A stretch of DNA of 43,149 nucleotides from Candidatus Poribacteria bacterium (GCA_018644665.1 JABGQA010000132.1:1-43149); one strand, 5' to 3'. Positions 24,810 through 34,017 are shown, counted from the first letter of the stretch. Translations and numbers: made by a program. The notes: generated from the letters alone by a model not told the origin.

Positions 24810-26051
24810 CTATTGGTGGCGTAGCGCCTCGACAGGGGGAAGTTGCGCGGCTCGGATCGCCGGGCCGAGGCCCGCGAGCACACCTGTCACGGACCCGACC
24901 GTGACCGATATCGTAACGGACGTCCACGAGAACAGCGAGGGCCACTCCCCCTCCTTCATGATGAACTTCACCACCGCGAACGCCAACGCCCGCTCGGTCA
25001 GCCACCCGAACAGGATCCCGATGCTGCTCCCCACCAAGCAGAGCAGTACGCCCTCCATAAGGAACTGGATCGCGATGTCCATCCGACTCGCGCCGACGGC
25101 CTTGCGGATTCCGATCTCCCGAATGCGCTCGGCGACGCTGACGAGCATTATATTCAGGATGCCTATGCCACCCACGAGCAGGGACATCCCGGCGACGACC
25201 CCCAGGGCGGTTTTGATCGCCGCGCCCATGATGTTCGCCTCGCGCTCCATGTTCGCCGCCTGCGAGTAGATGCGGAAGAAGCTCTCGCCCCCGTGGTAGC
25301 GCCGTAGTACCACTTCGACTTCCTGTTGCGCGCGTTCACGCTGGGCTGGAGATGTCGCCTCCAGAAGCAGATTGTCGATTCGCCGGCTGCCGAAGAACGT
25401 GCTGCTCGCCGTCGTGATCGGGATGAACACCTGGTTGTCCATGCTGCCGGCGGGGCTGTCGCCCCCGCCCTTGGACTCCATGACGCCCACGACGGTGAAC
25501 CGCTGGTTGTTCATCCGCAGTTCCTGACCGACGGGGTCTATGTTCCCGAATAGGTCACGCGCCACCTCGGAACCGATGACGGCCGCCTTGGTCCAGAAGT
25601 TCACATCTGGATCCTCGAGGAACCGACCGGTGTCGGCGAGCCAGTCGCGAATGCGTCGGTACACACCCGTGGTCGCGCGCATCTCCGCGCGCTTTGACCC
25701 GCCCTCGGTCTGCAGCCCGACACCTCGGCCGACGTCCGGTGTAACCGACTTCACCGACGGACATAGCTCCTCGATGAGCGCTACGTCCTGCATCCGTAGG
25801 TATTCCTGGCTTGGGTTCCGCCTCCACCGCCCGTCGCGGCGTATCCAATTCTCACGGCGGACGTTGAACGTGGACGTGCCGCCCATCTTGTCCACCTCGG
25901 AGAGCACAAGATGGCGAGCGCCGTCGCCGAACGACATCGTACCGATCACGCCGCCCGTCCCGATGATGATGCCCAGCATCGTCAACGCGGAGCGGAGCTT
26001 GTTGCCACGTAGCGCGCGCCAGCCTGTCGACAGACCTTGTATGAACTTCAT
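24810..26051 (-). CDS. MacB/FtsX-type ABC permease C
   Basis: 413 aa from the ATG at 26049-26051. A frame extended to 26084 is open but begins with a polar stretch; MKFIQGLSTGWRALRGNKLRSALTML matches the usual MacB start, and an AAGG lies seven bases before it. It has an N-terminal TM, a periplasmic domain (about 45-270), and three C-terminal TMs with GGIGILNIMLVSVAERIREIGIRKAVGAS. The ending LPPVEALRHQ is the family's usual tail. It is clearly related to A and B but more distant. As the first permease of the run it could pair with either of them. No ATPase or membrane-fusion protein is adjacent. Confidence 0.88.
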   Translation of the reverse strand: MKFIQGLSTGWRALRGNKLRSALTMLGIIIGTGGVIGTMSFGDGARHLVLSEVDKMGGTSTFNVRRENWIRRDGRWRRNPSQEYLRMQDVALIEELCPSVKSVTPDVGRGVGLQTEGGSKRAEMRATTGVYRRIRDWLADTGRFLEDPDVNFWTKAAVIGSEVARDLFGNIDPVGQELRMNNQRFTVVGVMESKGGGDSPAGSMDNQVFIPITTASSTFFGSRRIDNLLLEATSPAQRERAQQEVEVVLRRYHGGESFFRIYSQAANMEREANIMGAAIKTALGVVAGMSLLVGGIGILNIMLVSVAERIREIGIRKAVGASRMDIAIQFLMEGVLLCLVGSSIGILFGWLTERALAFAVVKFIMKEGEWPSLFSWTSVTISVTVGSVTGVLAGLGPAIRAAQLPPVEALRHQ

Positions 26052-26181
26052 TGAGCGCCTTGAGACGTCATAGGGCCAGGCCACACATCACGGCGAATCC
26101 GAGAACAGCCGTGCCGGCCGCGTGCCAACACTCACGATCAGGACCACGGCCTTCATAGACGCAGTGGAGCCGCGATCCGTT

Positions 26182-26221
26182 GAACCGCCCCCGCTATATG
26201 CATAGCGCATCGGGCGGGGTC
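26182..26221 (-). terminator. Hairpin terminator after the PDZ-HEAT gene
   Basis: The inner stem cgctat/atagcg (26192-26197 and 26202-26207) is perfect, with loop atgc. The outer arms ccgccc and gggcgg pair across a four-base bulge, with a few further pairs to 26182 and 26221. It starts 23 bases past the stop of the gene ending at 26244 and lies before permease C. If it terminates, the two HEAT lipoproteins form a transcript separate from the permeases; it lacks a strong T-run, so readthrough is plausible. Confidence 0.45.
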
Positions 26222-26243
26222 ATGTTCAGGCGTGGGTGGTGTG

Positions 26244-27611
26244 TTAGCTGCGGGAGACCATCGAGTCCGGCGCGCCGTCCATCAGCGAACCCGAGTCGGT
26301 GTCTAGCAGTTGCCGAACGAACTCGCGGACCCCGGAGTTCTCCGTGCGATCCAGGAGCGCCCGCAGTTCTGACAGTGCGGGCCCGTCGCTGATCTTCGCC
26401 AGCGCGGTCGCGATCGTCAACTGTAGTGGAACGTCCGTCGTCGCCCCCAGGGCCGACACCAGCGCGCGACGCGCTACGTCGCCCCCAATGTCGCCGAGCG
26501 CAGTCGCGGCGATATCCTGCGCGCGCAGTGAGGACGCGTCCTCAAGCGCGGTAAGCAAGACCGGCACGGCGCGCTCGCCGATCGAGCCAAGGATAACCCC
26601 GGCCTTGAAGTGGACCCCAGGATCCTCGTCAGCCATGGCCGAAGCGACGAGGCCGATGCTGGCGTCATCGAACGCGGCGTCAGGCAGCCGCGCCGCGAGC
26701 GCCTCCACGATGTTGATGGCGTTCCTTCGGATCTCGACATCAACCTCGTTCTCGTGGGCGATGTGCGGCAGCATCGCGCGCAACAGCGCGCTGCCGTCCT
26801 GGCTTCCTGCCAGAGCCTCCAGCCCACCGGCTGCGGTGCGGCGAACGGCGGGATCGTCCGAGGCCTCGAGGATTTCGATGAGGCGGGCCATCGCGGCCGG
26901 GCTGGAGCCGCCCAACTGACCCAGAGCCCCGATCGCTTCCAGCCGAATGCCCGTCAGCTCGTGCGTGTAGACGTATGTCTCGGTGGACGCCGACGCCACC
27001 TCCCAAGTCTTGCGGAATTCCTTCACGCTCGGGACGACCTGCTCGTCGATCACGGCGACGACGCGGTCACCCACCTTCAGCCCGGACGATAGCGCGGGAC
27101 TCCGCGCAGGCGCGTGCTCGAACCCAGCGGTTACGCTTTGGATGCGCATGCCCGAGAAACTCATCCCGTGGTCGGCCCAGTCCCGGGGTTCGACGGTCGC
27201 CAGTTCGATGTGCAGCGTCTCGCCGTCGCGCTCCACCTCCAATACCGCCGACGCGTCCGACGGGTCGACCTTGCGCACTTCCCAAGCCGCCTTCTGCGAC
27301 CCGATCGCACGACGCAACGCGGCCGTCAGGGCGTCCTCGTCAGACACGACCGTTCGCGACACAACGTGTGTGATGAGGTCGCCCGTAGTGAGCCCCGAGG
27401 CGGCCGCCGACGCCTTTACGACCACTCCCGCGGTGCCCCAACGGTCTTCCAGTTCCGGGTCCAGGCGCGTGACCGTGAGCCCGGAGGACGTCCGGTACTC
27501 GCGTTCTTGGTCACAACCGCCGAGAAGGAGGAGGACGCACAGCCCGAGGCATGCCGGGGCCATCGTCTTGCCGAAATTGCGGCCGGCGGTGATCAACTCG
27601 TCGTACGACAC
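26244..27611 (-). CDS. PDZ-HEAT lipoprotein
   Basis: 455 aa from a GTG at 27609-27611, with AAGGA six bases upstream; a later start at Met17 would also keep the signal peptide. The lipobox is LLLLGGC, giving a lipidated cysteine near residue 33. After it, residues about 40-140 resemble a PDZ fold (GVVVKASAAASGLTTGDLITHV), and a second PDZ-like copy follows (SPALSSGLKVGDRVVAVID, about 160-200). The C-terminal half has HEAT units, including AIGALGQLGGSSPAAMARLIEIL, DPAVRRTAAGGLEALAG and IAATALGDIGGDVARRALVSAL. No protease triad is seen. Lipid-anchored scaffold facing the periplasm is the likely role. It ends 192 bases before permease C. Confidence 0.82.
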   Translation of the reverse strand: MSYDELITAGRNFGKTMAPACLGLCVLLLLGGCDQEREYRTSSGLTVTRLDPELEDRWGTAGVVVKASAAASGLTTGDLITHVVSRTVVSDEDALTAALRRAIGSQKAAWEVRKVDPSDASAVLEVERDGETLHIELATVEPRDWADHGMSFSGMRIQSVTAGFEHAPARSPALSSGLKVGDRVVAVIDEQVVPSVKEFRKTWEVASASTETYVYTHELTGIRLEAIGALGQLGGSSPAAMARLIEILEASDDPAVRRTAAGGLEALAGSQDGSALLRAMLPHIAHENEVDVEIRRNAINIVEALAARLPDAAFDDASIGLVASAMADEDPGVHFKAGVILGSIGERAVPVLLTALEDASSLRAQDIAATALGDIGGDVARRALVSALGATTDVPLQLTIATALAKISDGPALSELRALLDRTENSGVREFVRQLLDTDSGSLMDGAPDSMVSRS

Positions 27612-27629
27612 ACTATGTCCTTCCCCGGC

Positions 27630-28577
27630 CTAGCGCAGGTGCACCGCGCGGCGCCCGGCGCTCGCGCGCGATGTCCACTGCAGCTCCTCGGCCGTGGGTT
27701 CTACCAGCAGCCCAAGCAGAACGTCTACGGCGCTCTCGCCCGCCCCAGACGCAATCAGCGCCTTCATCGCATTGGAGCGCAGCGACGAGCCCTTGTTCTG
27801 CAATACCTTCAGAATCTCGTCCGTCGCCCCGATCGTGCCGAGGGTAGTCACCGCCAGCGCCCGGACTTCGGGGTCTTCCCGTTCGCCCTCGCCCAGCCAC
27901 AGCTTCTTCCAGGTGGGCTTTGGCGCGGACTCGATTTTCGCCAGCAGTTGAGGCACGTACCGCCGTGCCTTCGTTGCGTCCCTACGCGCCAGTTCGTCCA
28001 CGGCGAGGATCGCGTTGAGCCGCGTAGCCATCCGCTTGTGGTCCAGCGAATCGCCGATCAGGTTCGCCAGCGCGCCGTCTTCCGCCGCCAGATACCCGAT
28101 CACCCATGCCGCGTCGTGCCGGCTTCGGTTGTCCTTACCTTCCAGCGCGTCCGTGAGTTCCTTACGGATGCGGCCTGGCGCGCTCTTGTACTGCTTCACG
28201 AGCGCTACACGCACGGCTTCACGCACGTCCGGGACGTTGTCGCGTAGGGCCTCGTGGATGAGGGCCTCTTCGTATCGCTTGGGCTCACGCGCAAGGGCCA
28301 TCGTGAAGTGGTCGGCGCGCTCTTCCACACTCGCCGACTCGTAGTACCCGAGCAGGTAGTGCGTTTCCGCTTCCTCACGCTCGGTCATCGGCGTTTCGAC
28401 GGCTTGCTTCAGCTGCCGCACGGCGAGTTCTACGCGCGTCCGTTTGTCGGACTTGAGCAGATCCTTGGCTTCGGCGAGGAACTCGTTCTGTGCGCCGCAC
28501 CCGGCAACCGCGGCGAGGCCACATACCAACGCGAGCGCCCAGAACACGCCCTTACGCTGCACGAGCGATGACGCCAT
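27630..28577 (-). CDS. HEAT-repeat lipoprotein
   Basis: 315 aa from the ATG at 28575-28577; an ATG 18 bases earlier (28595) is possible, and a frame extended to 28769 is rejected. The signal sequence has basic QRK, a hydrophobic core, and lipobox AVAGC at about residues 23-27. The rest is helical, with TPR/HEAT character: a helical segment with LLGYYESASVEERADHFTMAL, then repeat units DVREAVRVALVKQY, DAAWVIGYLAAEDGALANLI, TRLNAILAVDELARRDATKA and EVRALAVTTLGTIGATDEIL. There is no catalytic motif. It ends 18 bases before the PDZ-HEAT lipoprotein, so the two are probably co-transcribed and may act together at a membrane. Confidence 0.82.
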   Translation of the reverse strand: MASSLVQRKGVFWALALVCGLAAVAGCGAQNEFLAEAKDLLKSDKRTRVELAVRQLKQAVETPMTEREEAETHYLLGYYESASVEERADHFTMALAREPKRYEEALIHEALRDNVPDVREAVRVALVKQYKSAPGRIRKELTDALEGKDNRSRHDAAWVIGYLAAEDGALANLIGDSLDHKRMATRLNAILAVDELARRDATKARRYVPQLLAKIESAPKPTWKKLWLGEGEREDPEVRALAVTTLGTIGATDEILKVLQNKGSSLRSNAMKALIASGAGESAVDVLLGLLVEPTAEELQWTSRASAGRRAVHLR

Positions 28578-28859
28578 TACATACGACAAGATCATGCTCC
28601 GAATCGCCCAGAACGCCACAGAAGCCGCGTCGAATCCTATCATGCAGGAACGACGGCCCGCAACTCCGGCATTGGCTCGGAACGACTGCCCTCGGAGTTG
28701 GGACTGTTGCGTCGAAGCCGAGGCGCCCTCGACGCAAGCTCGGCCGAGCCGCCACCGTGCCGGCGACACCGAGGCCGGCTCCCGCGACCCCAGACGAGGG
28801 AACGCCGTCGATCGCCCGATTTCTGACGGATACAGGCGGGAACCGGGCGGCGAATCCGC
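28578..28859. other. Intergenic gap upstream of the HEAT lipoprotein
   Basis: The 282 bases separate the glycosidase end (28860) from the HEAT lipoprotein start. Open frames here are shadows. On the minus strand, TTGCGG followed after 18 bases by TAGGAT is a weak promoter match about 60 bases upstream of the ATG. I see no other structure. Confidence 0.35.
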
Positions 28860-31739
28860 TCACCGGCTGTCCGCCTGCCGACGGATCTTAACCGCGACAT
28901 CGGTCGCGATCTCGGGGGCCAGCAAGGTGACGCGGCCGTTGGCGGCCTCCACCGTTTCGACCCGGGAAAGCCTGCTCCTCCACGTGTCATGCCATTCCAC
29001 GCGGTAAACGCCATCGTCGAAGCCTTCCAGCACGACCACCGACGCGGGCACGAGCGGCACGGCGCCGTTTTCGTGGCTGTGCCAGGTGCTTTCCCGATTA
29101 TGCAGCCACGCGATCGCCACATCTGATGAGCGCAGACCTGCAACGAGCAAGTCGGGTCGGCTCATGACGCGCGCGCCCGTAAACACATACCGCGTGATCT
29201 GCATCCAGTCGCGGCCCGTGTTCTCCACGCTGATGCGATGTCGGCCGGCAGGCAGGCTAACTCGCACGTCCTCGTCGTACTTGGATTCCCACAGATCCCA
29301 CTGGGGTCGATGCTCCGACTGCTTGCCGAGACCTTCCCCGCATGGGAACGCGCGCTGAAGCGCCACTTCGTCGCCGACGCGTATGGTGAGGTCGCCGTGT
29401 GCAGAGACGCGCCCCACGCGGACGATGAACTCCCCTGGGGCGGGGTAATCGACGACGAACGTCGGCGGATTGCGCAGATCCGTGTGCGCGTCGCCGTGCA
29501 GTAGGTCACTGATCACAGGATCACCCTGTACGGAGCCGTCGGCCTGGATCACGTATTCGCTCTGCGATGCGCGGCCCCATCGGCGCGACGGCCCAATCAC
29601 TACGTCGCGGGCCGGTATCGCCGGCGCTGGGTCCGCGTATGCGACCTCAACGGGAGCCAACTGCGCCCACGCGGCGGACCCGAACGGGAGGTCGGCGGCG
29701 AACGTCGCCATGCTGCCGAAGTGGAAGTACAGGTCCAGCGGGTCGATGTAGCTCTCATGCCACCAGGGCATCGCGATGCCCGACACGCCGCTGGCCAACG
29801 CGGCCCAATTGGCGTTATGCAGGGCCCATCCTTCGGGGTCCAGATCCGCCGTCGTGCCGTGGCTGCGTATGCCGAACTCACCGAAGATGTGCGGCTTCGC
29901 ATACGACTCCCATTGGCGCAGCGCGTACGCGCGGACGCGAGACGCGACGCCGACATCGTCGTTCGTGTAGGTGTGCGTCTGGACGATGTCGATCTCGGGG
30001 ATCTGCCAGATGGCCTCGGGGCCGGTCGTGCTCCACCAACTCGTCGTGATGAGGTGGCCATACGGGTCGAGCCGGTCAAGGTACGAGGCCATCTCGCGAT
30101 GCCACGGGATCTGCGCTTCGAAGTCCGTATCGGCCCACCCCTCGAACTCGTTGCCGAACTCCCACGCGAGGACGTGCGGGGAGTGTCCCCATCGTGCCAC
30201 GGTATAGCGCAGACGCTTCCGGTAATGCTCCCTGGCGACCTCGTCCGTGAACCAATCGCCCGCCGTCTCACTGGGCCCGCCGTTAACCGCGTTGAACGGG
30301 TTGTTGAGCCAGCCGCCCTCGCGGAAATCCTGGTGCGTGTCCATGCAGAGCATGTAGTAGAAGCCGAGTTCCGCGGCGAGCCCCAGCATGTCGTCGAGAC
30401 GCGCAGCGTGGGCTTGCCTGTACCAGCCAAGTTCGCCCTCCCACTCGATGCCCAGGCCGCTGGACGACATCCACCACCGGTTGTAGTTCTCGCCGTTCGC
30501 CGCCATCTTGCGGATTGACTCCTCCGCGAGTTGCCCGGTCGAGTGGTAGATCGGCACGTTGTGGCCGATCGGGAAGAACCCGTCGCCGTTGTCGAACTGC
30601 AAGTAGCGGGGGTCGGCGCGACTGGCACGAAGGAACCCGTGGTCGGATGTCGGCGACACGTCCCACGTCTCGAGCGTCCGGCGCACCGAGCCCGAGCGGT
30701 CCGTGCCCGCCAATTCCACGACGAGTTCGCCCGGCTCGGCCGGTGTGATGCGCACGTGCCATTCACCCGGGCCAACGGGCGACATGAACTCCGCCCCGTC
30801 CCGGACGCTCCGCGCGTGCGGAACCATGTAGAATCCGGGAACCGTGAACGAACGCCCCGAGGCGGTGACCACATGCGCGTCGAGCGCAACGTCGTCGGGA
30901 TCGTACGGGTTGTCCCACGTCGCCGACATATCGACCACAAGGTCGAGCGTGCGGAACTGCGCTATCGACCCCGCGGCCGGCTCCACGGCCCGTATCGCGA
31001 GCGGTTCACGCTGTGGCGCGACTTCGCTGGGGAGCATGTCCGGCATCGTATCGAAGCCTATGTTCAGAGACGTGGTGATCGGCTGTCCCGCGGGGAAGTC
31101 GTCCGGGGTCAGATTCCACTCCCACCGCAGGCGATCGCCCTCACGACGCGTACGCAGTTGGCGCGCCCCGTCCCCTTGGAGTCGCACGGCCCGGCCGGGT
31201 TCCAGCTCGATCAGGAGCCCGTCGGTGATTCCGTTGATGAGCTTGCCGAGTGCGCCTCCATCCGACGGCAGGGCAAGCATCCGTTGGTCCTGCGTGAAGT
31301 CCTCGAGGTCGAGCCACACGACGCACCAGATCCCCGACACCAACGCCAGGTCGCCGGTCTTAGTCGTCTCCAGCGCCATGGTCGCGCCCTCGGCCGCCTC
31401 TGACACGGTGAGGCTGTACGTCATCGGCGGGGCGCCTTCGCGGCCGACCCATGTCCCCGACTCCGCGATGCGCCCGTCGTGCGTGAGTCTAGGGCCGACT
31501 GTCACCGTGCCGGACTCGAGGCGCTCGTGAATCCAGGAGCCATGCCAGAGAAAGACCGCGATGTCGATGTGTGGCCCGTCGGGGCTCCCGACAGTGATGC
31601 GACCCGGTTCGCCGTACCGCACGGGGAACGGCGTGGTATCCAGCACGAACCCGCCCTCCGTGGCTTCCCACGCCCAGCTACTGCACACGATGGCTGCGCA
31701 ACCCGCGATGGCGGCGGTCAGACGATGTCGCCGTGACAT
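28860..31739 (-). CDS. Large exported GH-A clan glycosidase with DUF5060-like domain
   Basis: 959 aa. GAGGAG lies six bases before the ATG at 31737-31739, followed by a signal peptide (RRHRLTAAIAGCAAIVCSSWA). Residues about 30-260 are beta-rich. Residues about 260-390 have the DUF5060 pattern (NPYDPDDVALDAHV, VPGFYMVPHARSV, GPGEWHVRITP). The TIM barrel starts near 395 (YLQFDNGDGFFPIGHNVPIY). Acid/base Glu531 is in WEFGNEFEGW and nucleophile Glu621 in IFGEFGIRS, the retaining GH5-like pair. A C-terminal beta domain (about 745-870) resembles a carbohydrate-binding sandwich, with a further beta segment to the end. Predicted to cut a beta-linked extracellular glycan; linkage unknown. It is a monocistronic unit by spacing. 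Confidence 0.82.
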   Translation of the reverse strand: MSRRHRLTAAIAGCAAIVCSSWAWEATEGGFVLDTTPFPVRYGEPGRITVGSPDGPHIDIAVFLWHGSWIHERLESGTVTVGPRLTHDGRIAESGTWVGREGAPPMTYSLTVSEAAEGATMALETTKTGDLALVSGIWCVVWLDLEDFTQDQRMLALPSDGGALGKLINGITDGLLIELEPGRAVRLQGDGARQLRTRREGDRLRWEWNLTPDDFPAGQPITTSLNIGFDTMPDMLPSEVAPQREPLAIRAVEPAAGSIAQFRTLDLVVDMSATWDNPYDPDDVALDAHVVTASGRSFTVPGFYMVPHARSVRDGAEFMSPVGPGEWHVRITPAEPGELVVELAGTDRSGSVRRTLETWDVSPTSDHGFLRASRADPRYLQFDNGDGFFPIGHNVPIYHSTGQLAEESIRKMAANGENYNRWWMSSSGLGIEWEGELGWYRQAHAARLDDMLGLAAELGFYYMLCMDTHQDFREGGWLNNPFNAVNGGPSETAGDWFTDEVAREHYRKRLRYTVARWGHSPHVLAWEFGNEFEGWADTDFEAQIPWHREMASYLDRLDPYGHLITTSWWSTTGPEAIWQIPEIDIVQTHTYTNDDVGVASRVRAYALRQWESYAKPHIFGEFGIRSHGTTADLDPEGWALHNANWAALASGVSGIAMPWWHESYIDPLDLYFHFGSMATFAADLPFGSAAWAQLAPVEVAYADPAPAIPARDVVIGPSRRWGRASQSEYVIQADGSVQGDPVISDLLHGDAHTDLRNPPTFVVDYPAPGEFIVRVGRVSAHGDLTIRVGDEVALQRAFPCGEGLGKQSEHRPQWDLWESKYDEDVRVSLPAGRHRISVENTGRDWMQITRYVFTGARVMSRPDLLVAGLRSSDVAIAWLHNRESTWHSHENGAVPLVPASVVVLEGFDDGVYRVEWHDTWRSRLSRVETVEAANGRVTLLAPEIATDVAVKIRRQADSR

Positions 31740-31878
31740 GCTCGACTCCTCGGGGTGCGCGGGCGGCAGGCGTACGTTCGCATTCATTTGCAATTGATAG
31801 CGCGGAATGCGGGTGGCGCTAACGACGGCATCGGCGCCAGGAGTAGCGAGACCGCCTGGCCGCCGCGCCGGCCGGAGA

Positions 31879-31914
31879 CGCGAAACGGGGCCCGGCGTCT
31901 GCCGAGCCCCGTTT
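31879..31914 (-). terminator. Strong hairpin terminator of the radical SAM gene
   Basis: Perfect 11-bp arms cgaaacggggc (31879-31889) and gccccgtttcg (31904-31914) are separated by one mismatch from an inner cggc/gccg stem with loop gtct. It lies 26 bases downstream of the stop of the radical SAM gene on the minus strand. The descending arm ends in GTTTCG rather than a long T-run. It is the clearest terminator-like structure in the window, and it also insulates the glycosidase promoter. Confidence 0.65.
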
Positions 31915-31940
31915 CGGATGGATCAGTGCCGGCTGTGCGC

Positions 31941-33713
31941 CTACGCCGTTACCGGAGCCAACTCCAACTGCTCCAGGTGCGCGTGCACCGCGCTGTGGAA
32001 CCCGTCGAGCATGGAGCGTAGGTCACGACGCGTGCTGACCTGGATGCGCGCGTACCGCTTCTGCGCGCGCGCCAGCGCGTCCGTCGCGTAGACCTTGGCC
32101 TCGGCGATGTGCTCCGACTGGTTCTCGGCGACGCGGGCGATGAACTCCTGCAACTGCCGGAGTTCGCGCTCGAGGTATGCCTTGAACTCGTACTTCGTGA
32201 CGCTGAGCGCCGTCACCTTCTCGAAGTGGTACCCGATGATCGCGGACGTCACCGCAGCGGGGAACATCTTCGGATACTTGACGACCACCGTGGCGAGGAA
32301 CTTCAGGTAAGCCGGTCCCTGACGAGAGAACATCTGACGGCGGATCGACCGCCCCACGGCCTTTACGTCGCGCATCGTGAGTCGCCCGTTGCGCACGCGC
32401 GTGGCGGGTGTGTCCGAATTCAGATGCTCGTACATGTTCAGCGTGCGTGCGAAGTAGTTCTTGAGCGACCCATCGTAGAGGGTCGTCAGGACGCGCTTGT
32501 AGCCGGCGACCAGCGTTTCAGGGTCCATCTCCGGCACGAAGTTCAGCGTGATCTCGACGTTGTTGCCCGACGAGTGGTGCAGCAGGCGGCCTTCCTCTTC
32601 GAGCCGCTTGTGCAGATCAGTGCCCCGGAGCGCAGTCAGGAGGCCGACCATCGCGCGTTGTATGCCAGCTTCCTGGATGAAGTCGATCTGCGCGTCGAAG
32701 ACGGTTTCGTCCTCGCCATCGAGGCCCAGGATGAAGCCACCGGCGACCTCAATGCCCTTGTGCTGTATCGCTCTGACGGCGTCCAAGAGGAAGTTATCTG
32801 TTCCCTCCTTGACGTTCTGGCCCTTCTTCGTCTTCGCTAGGGCCGCGGCCGTGGGTGTCTCGATGCCGAGGAACACCATGTGGAATCCGGCGGCCACCAT
32901 CGTGTCCATGAGTTCGTCCATGGCGGCGAGATTCACGCTGGCCTCGGTGTATAGTTGGAACGGGAAGTCGCGTTCCTCCTGCCACTCCGCGACGGCCTTC
33001 AGCAACCGTAGGGCGTCGCGCTTGTTGCCGATGAAGTTGTCGTCGACGAGGAACAGCCCACCCCGCCATCCGAGATCGTACAGCGTGTTGAATTCGGCGA
33101 GCATCTGCTCGTTGCCCTTGGTGCGCGGCACGCGCCCGAAGAGCTTGGTGATGTCGCAGAACTCGCAGTCGAACGGGCACCCACGGGAGAACTGTGAAGC
33201 CATCGAGTCGTAGGCAGCCAGGTTCAGGAGGTCGTAGCGCGGCACCGGGGCATCGCCCACGTCCGGCTTGACCGGCGCATCGTACATGCGCTTTGTCGTG
33301 CCCTGCTGCCAGTCGGCTAGGAAATCAGCGAAGGAGTTCTCTACCTCGCCCAAAACCAGATGGTCGACGTGGCCGAGTTCGTCGCTGAACGACGTCGGGT
33401 GCGGCCCGCCCGCGACGAGCGGAGTGCCGGCCTCTTTGCACCGTGCGGCTACGTCGATGAGGGACTGCTGCTGGACAATCATCGTCGAGGTGAACACCGC
33501 GTCCGCCCACTCGATATCAGCGTCCGTCAACGGGTCGACATTCATGTCCACCAGACGGAGGTTGTACCCCTCCTCCGGGAACATCCCAGCGACGGTCAGG
33601 AGCCCCAGCGGGGGCATCACGGATTTCTTGTCGACGAAATCGAGAGCGTGTTGGTAACCCCAGTACGAAGTCGGAAACTCTGGGGAAACCAGGAGGGCGT
33701 TCTTCTGAGGCAT
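31941..33713 (-). CDS. B12-binding-domain radical SAM protein (DUF4070, HpnP-like)
   Basis: 590 aa from the ATG at 33711-33713, preceded by GGAGGA at seven bases; an extension to 34052 is rejected. Residues 1-140 form a cobalamin-binding-like fold (MPPLGLLTVAGMFPEEGYNLRLVDMN, and AGGPHPTSF). They lack the DxHxxG base-off motif. The radical SAM centre is CPFDCEFC, with Cys179, Cys183 and Cys186. VDDNFIGNKRDALRLL and FLGIETPTAAALAKTKKGQN are typical of the HpnP/DUF4070 group, as is the C-terminal NFVPEMDPETLVAGYKRVL. Members include the hopanoid C-2 methylase HpnP, but this family covers many unknowns, so hopanoid methylation is only a possibility. No hopanoid genes are nearby. The long C-terminal tail is helical and charged. 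Confidence 0.85.
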   Translation of the reverse strand: MPQKNALLVSPEFPTSYWGYQHALDFVDKKSVMPPLGLLTVAGMFPEEGYNLRLVDMNVDPLTDADIEWADAVFTSTMIVQQQSLIDVAARCKEAGTPLVAGGPHPTSFSDELGHVDHLVLGEVENSFADFLADWQQGTTKRMYDAPVKPDVGDAPVPRYDLLNLAAYDSMASQFSRGCPFDCEFCDITKLFGRVPRTKGNEQMLAEFNTLYDLGWRGGLFLVDDNFIGNKRDALRLLKAVAEWQEERDFPFQLYTEASVNLAAMDELMDTMVAAGFHMVFLGIETPTAAALAKTKKGQNVKEGTDNFLLDAVRAIQHKGIEVAGGFILGLDGEDETVFDAQIDFIQEAGIQRAMVGLLTALRGTDLHKRLEEEGRLLHHSSGNNVEITLNFVPEMDPETLVAGYKRVLTTLYDGSLKNYFARTLNMYEHLNSDTPATRVRNGRLTMRDVKAVGRSIRRQMFSRQGPAYLKFLATVVVKYPKMFPAAVTSAIIGYHFEKVTALSVTKYEFKAYLERELRQLQEFIARVAENQSEHIAEAKVYATDALARAQKRYARIQVSTRRDLRSMLDGFHSAVHAHLEQLELAPVTA

Positions 33714-34017
33714 ATGCGATTTCCTCCGTTCTACGTGAAACCTGTCCTTGCGTGACGAATGGGCGCATTCGAGCGCGTGCTCCCACCATGGGCTATAGTA
33801 AGCCCGGTCGTAGTGGATCGACAAACCGCCCGGTGTCGGCGTGCGCCGCGATGCCAATCGCTGGCGGCCCCCGCGCCCGATGGGCAGCGTAGCCGATTGC
33901 GCGGCCCGCTCCAAGGGCACTCGGACGCCATCCCGAGCCGAGACCAGTCCGGCCCCGCAGTGCGTGGAACTGTCGCGCGCGCCCGACCTGTCTACGGGCG
34001 GAGTCCCCCGGCGCGTT
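33714..34017. other. Intergenic region upstream of the radical SAM gene
   Basis: 304 bases between the UROD-like gene end and the radical SAM start. It holds the candidate promoter described separately (33795-33824). The rest is GC-rich with no recognisable gene, and I do not recognise a cobalamin riboswitch despite the B12-type gene downstream. Confidence 0.45.
33795..33824 (-). promoter_or_regulatory. Candidate sigma70 promoter and operator for the radical SAM gene
   Basis: On the minus strand TTGTCG (33819-33824), an 18-base spacer, then TACTAT (33795-33800), four of six matches to each consensus. It would start transcription about 75 bases before the ATG. The -10 is flanked by gggct/agccc arms (33790-33805), so it forms the loop of a small palindrome that could be an operator. 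Confidence 0.35.

Noticed and set aside
24613..25269. Serine- and proline-rich plus-strand frame opposite the permeases
   Set aside because: It is a shadow of the permease genes with no supported start or family.
22137..28577. An ABC ATPase gene that would complete the MacB-type transporter
   Set aside because: No frame on either strand in the region shows Walker A, signature or Walker B motifs.
33714..34017. Cobalamin riboswitch upstream of the radical SAM gene
   Set aside because: I could not find the conserved B12-box core; a covariance-model search would be decisive.
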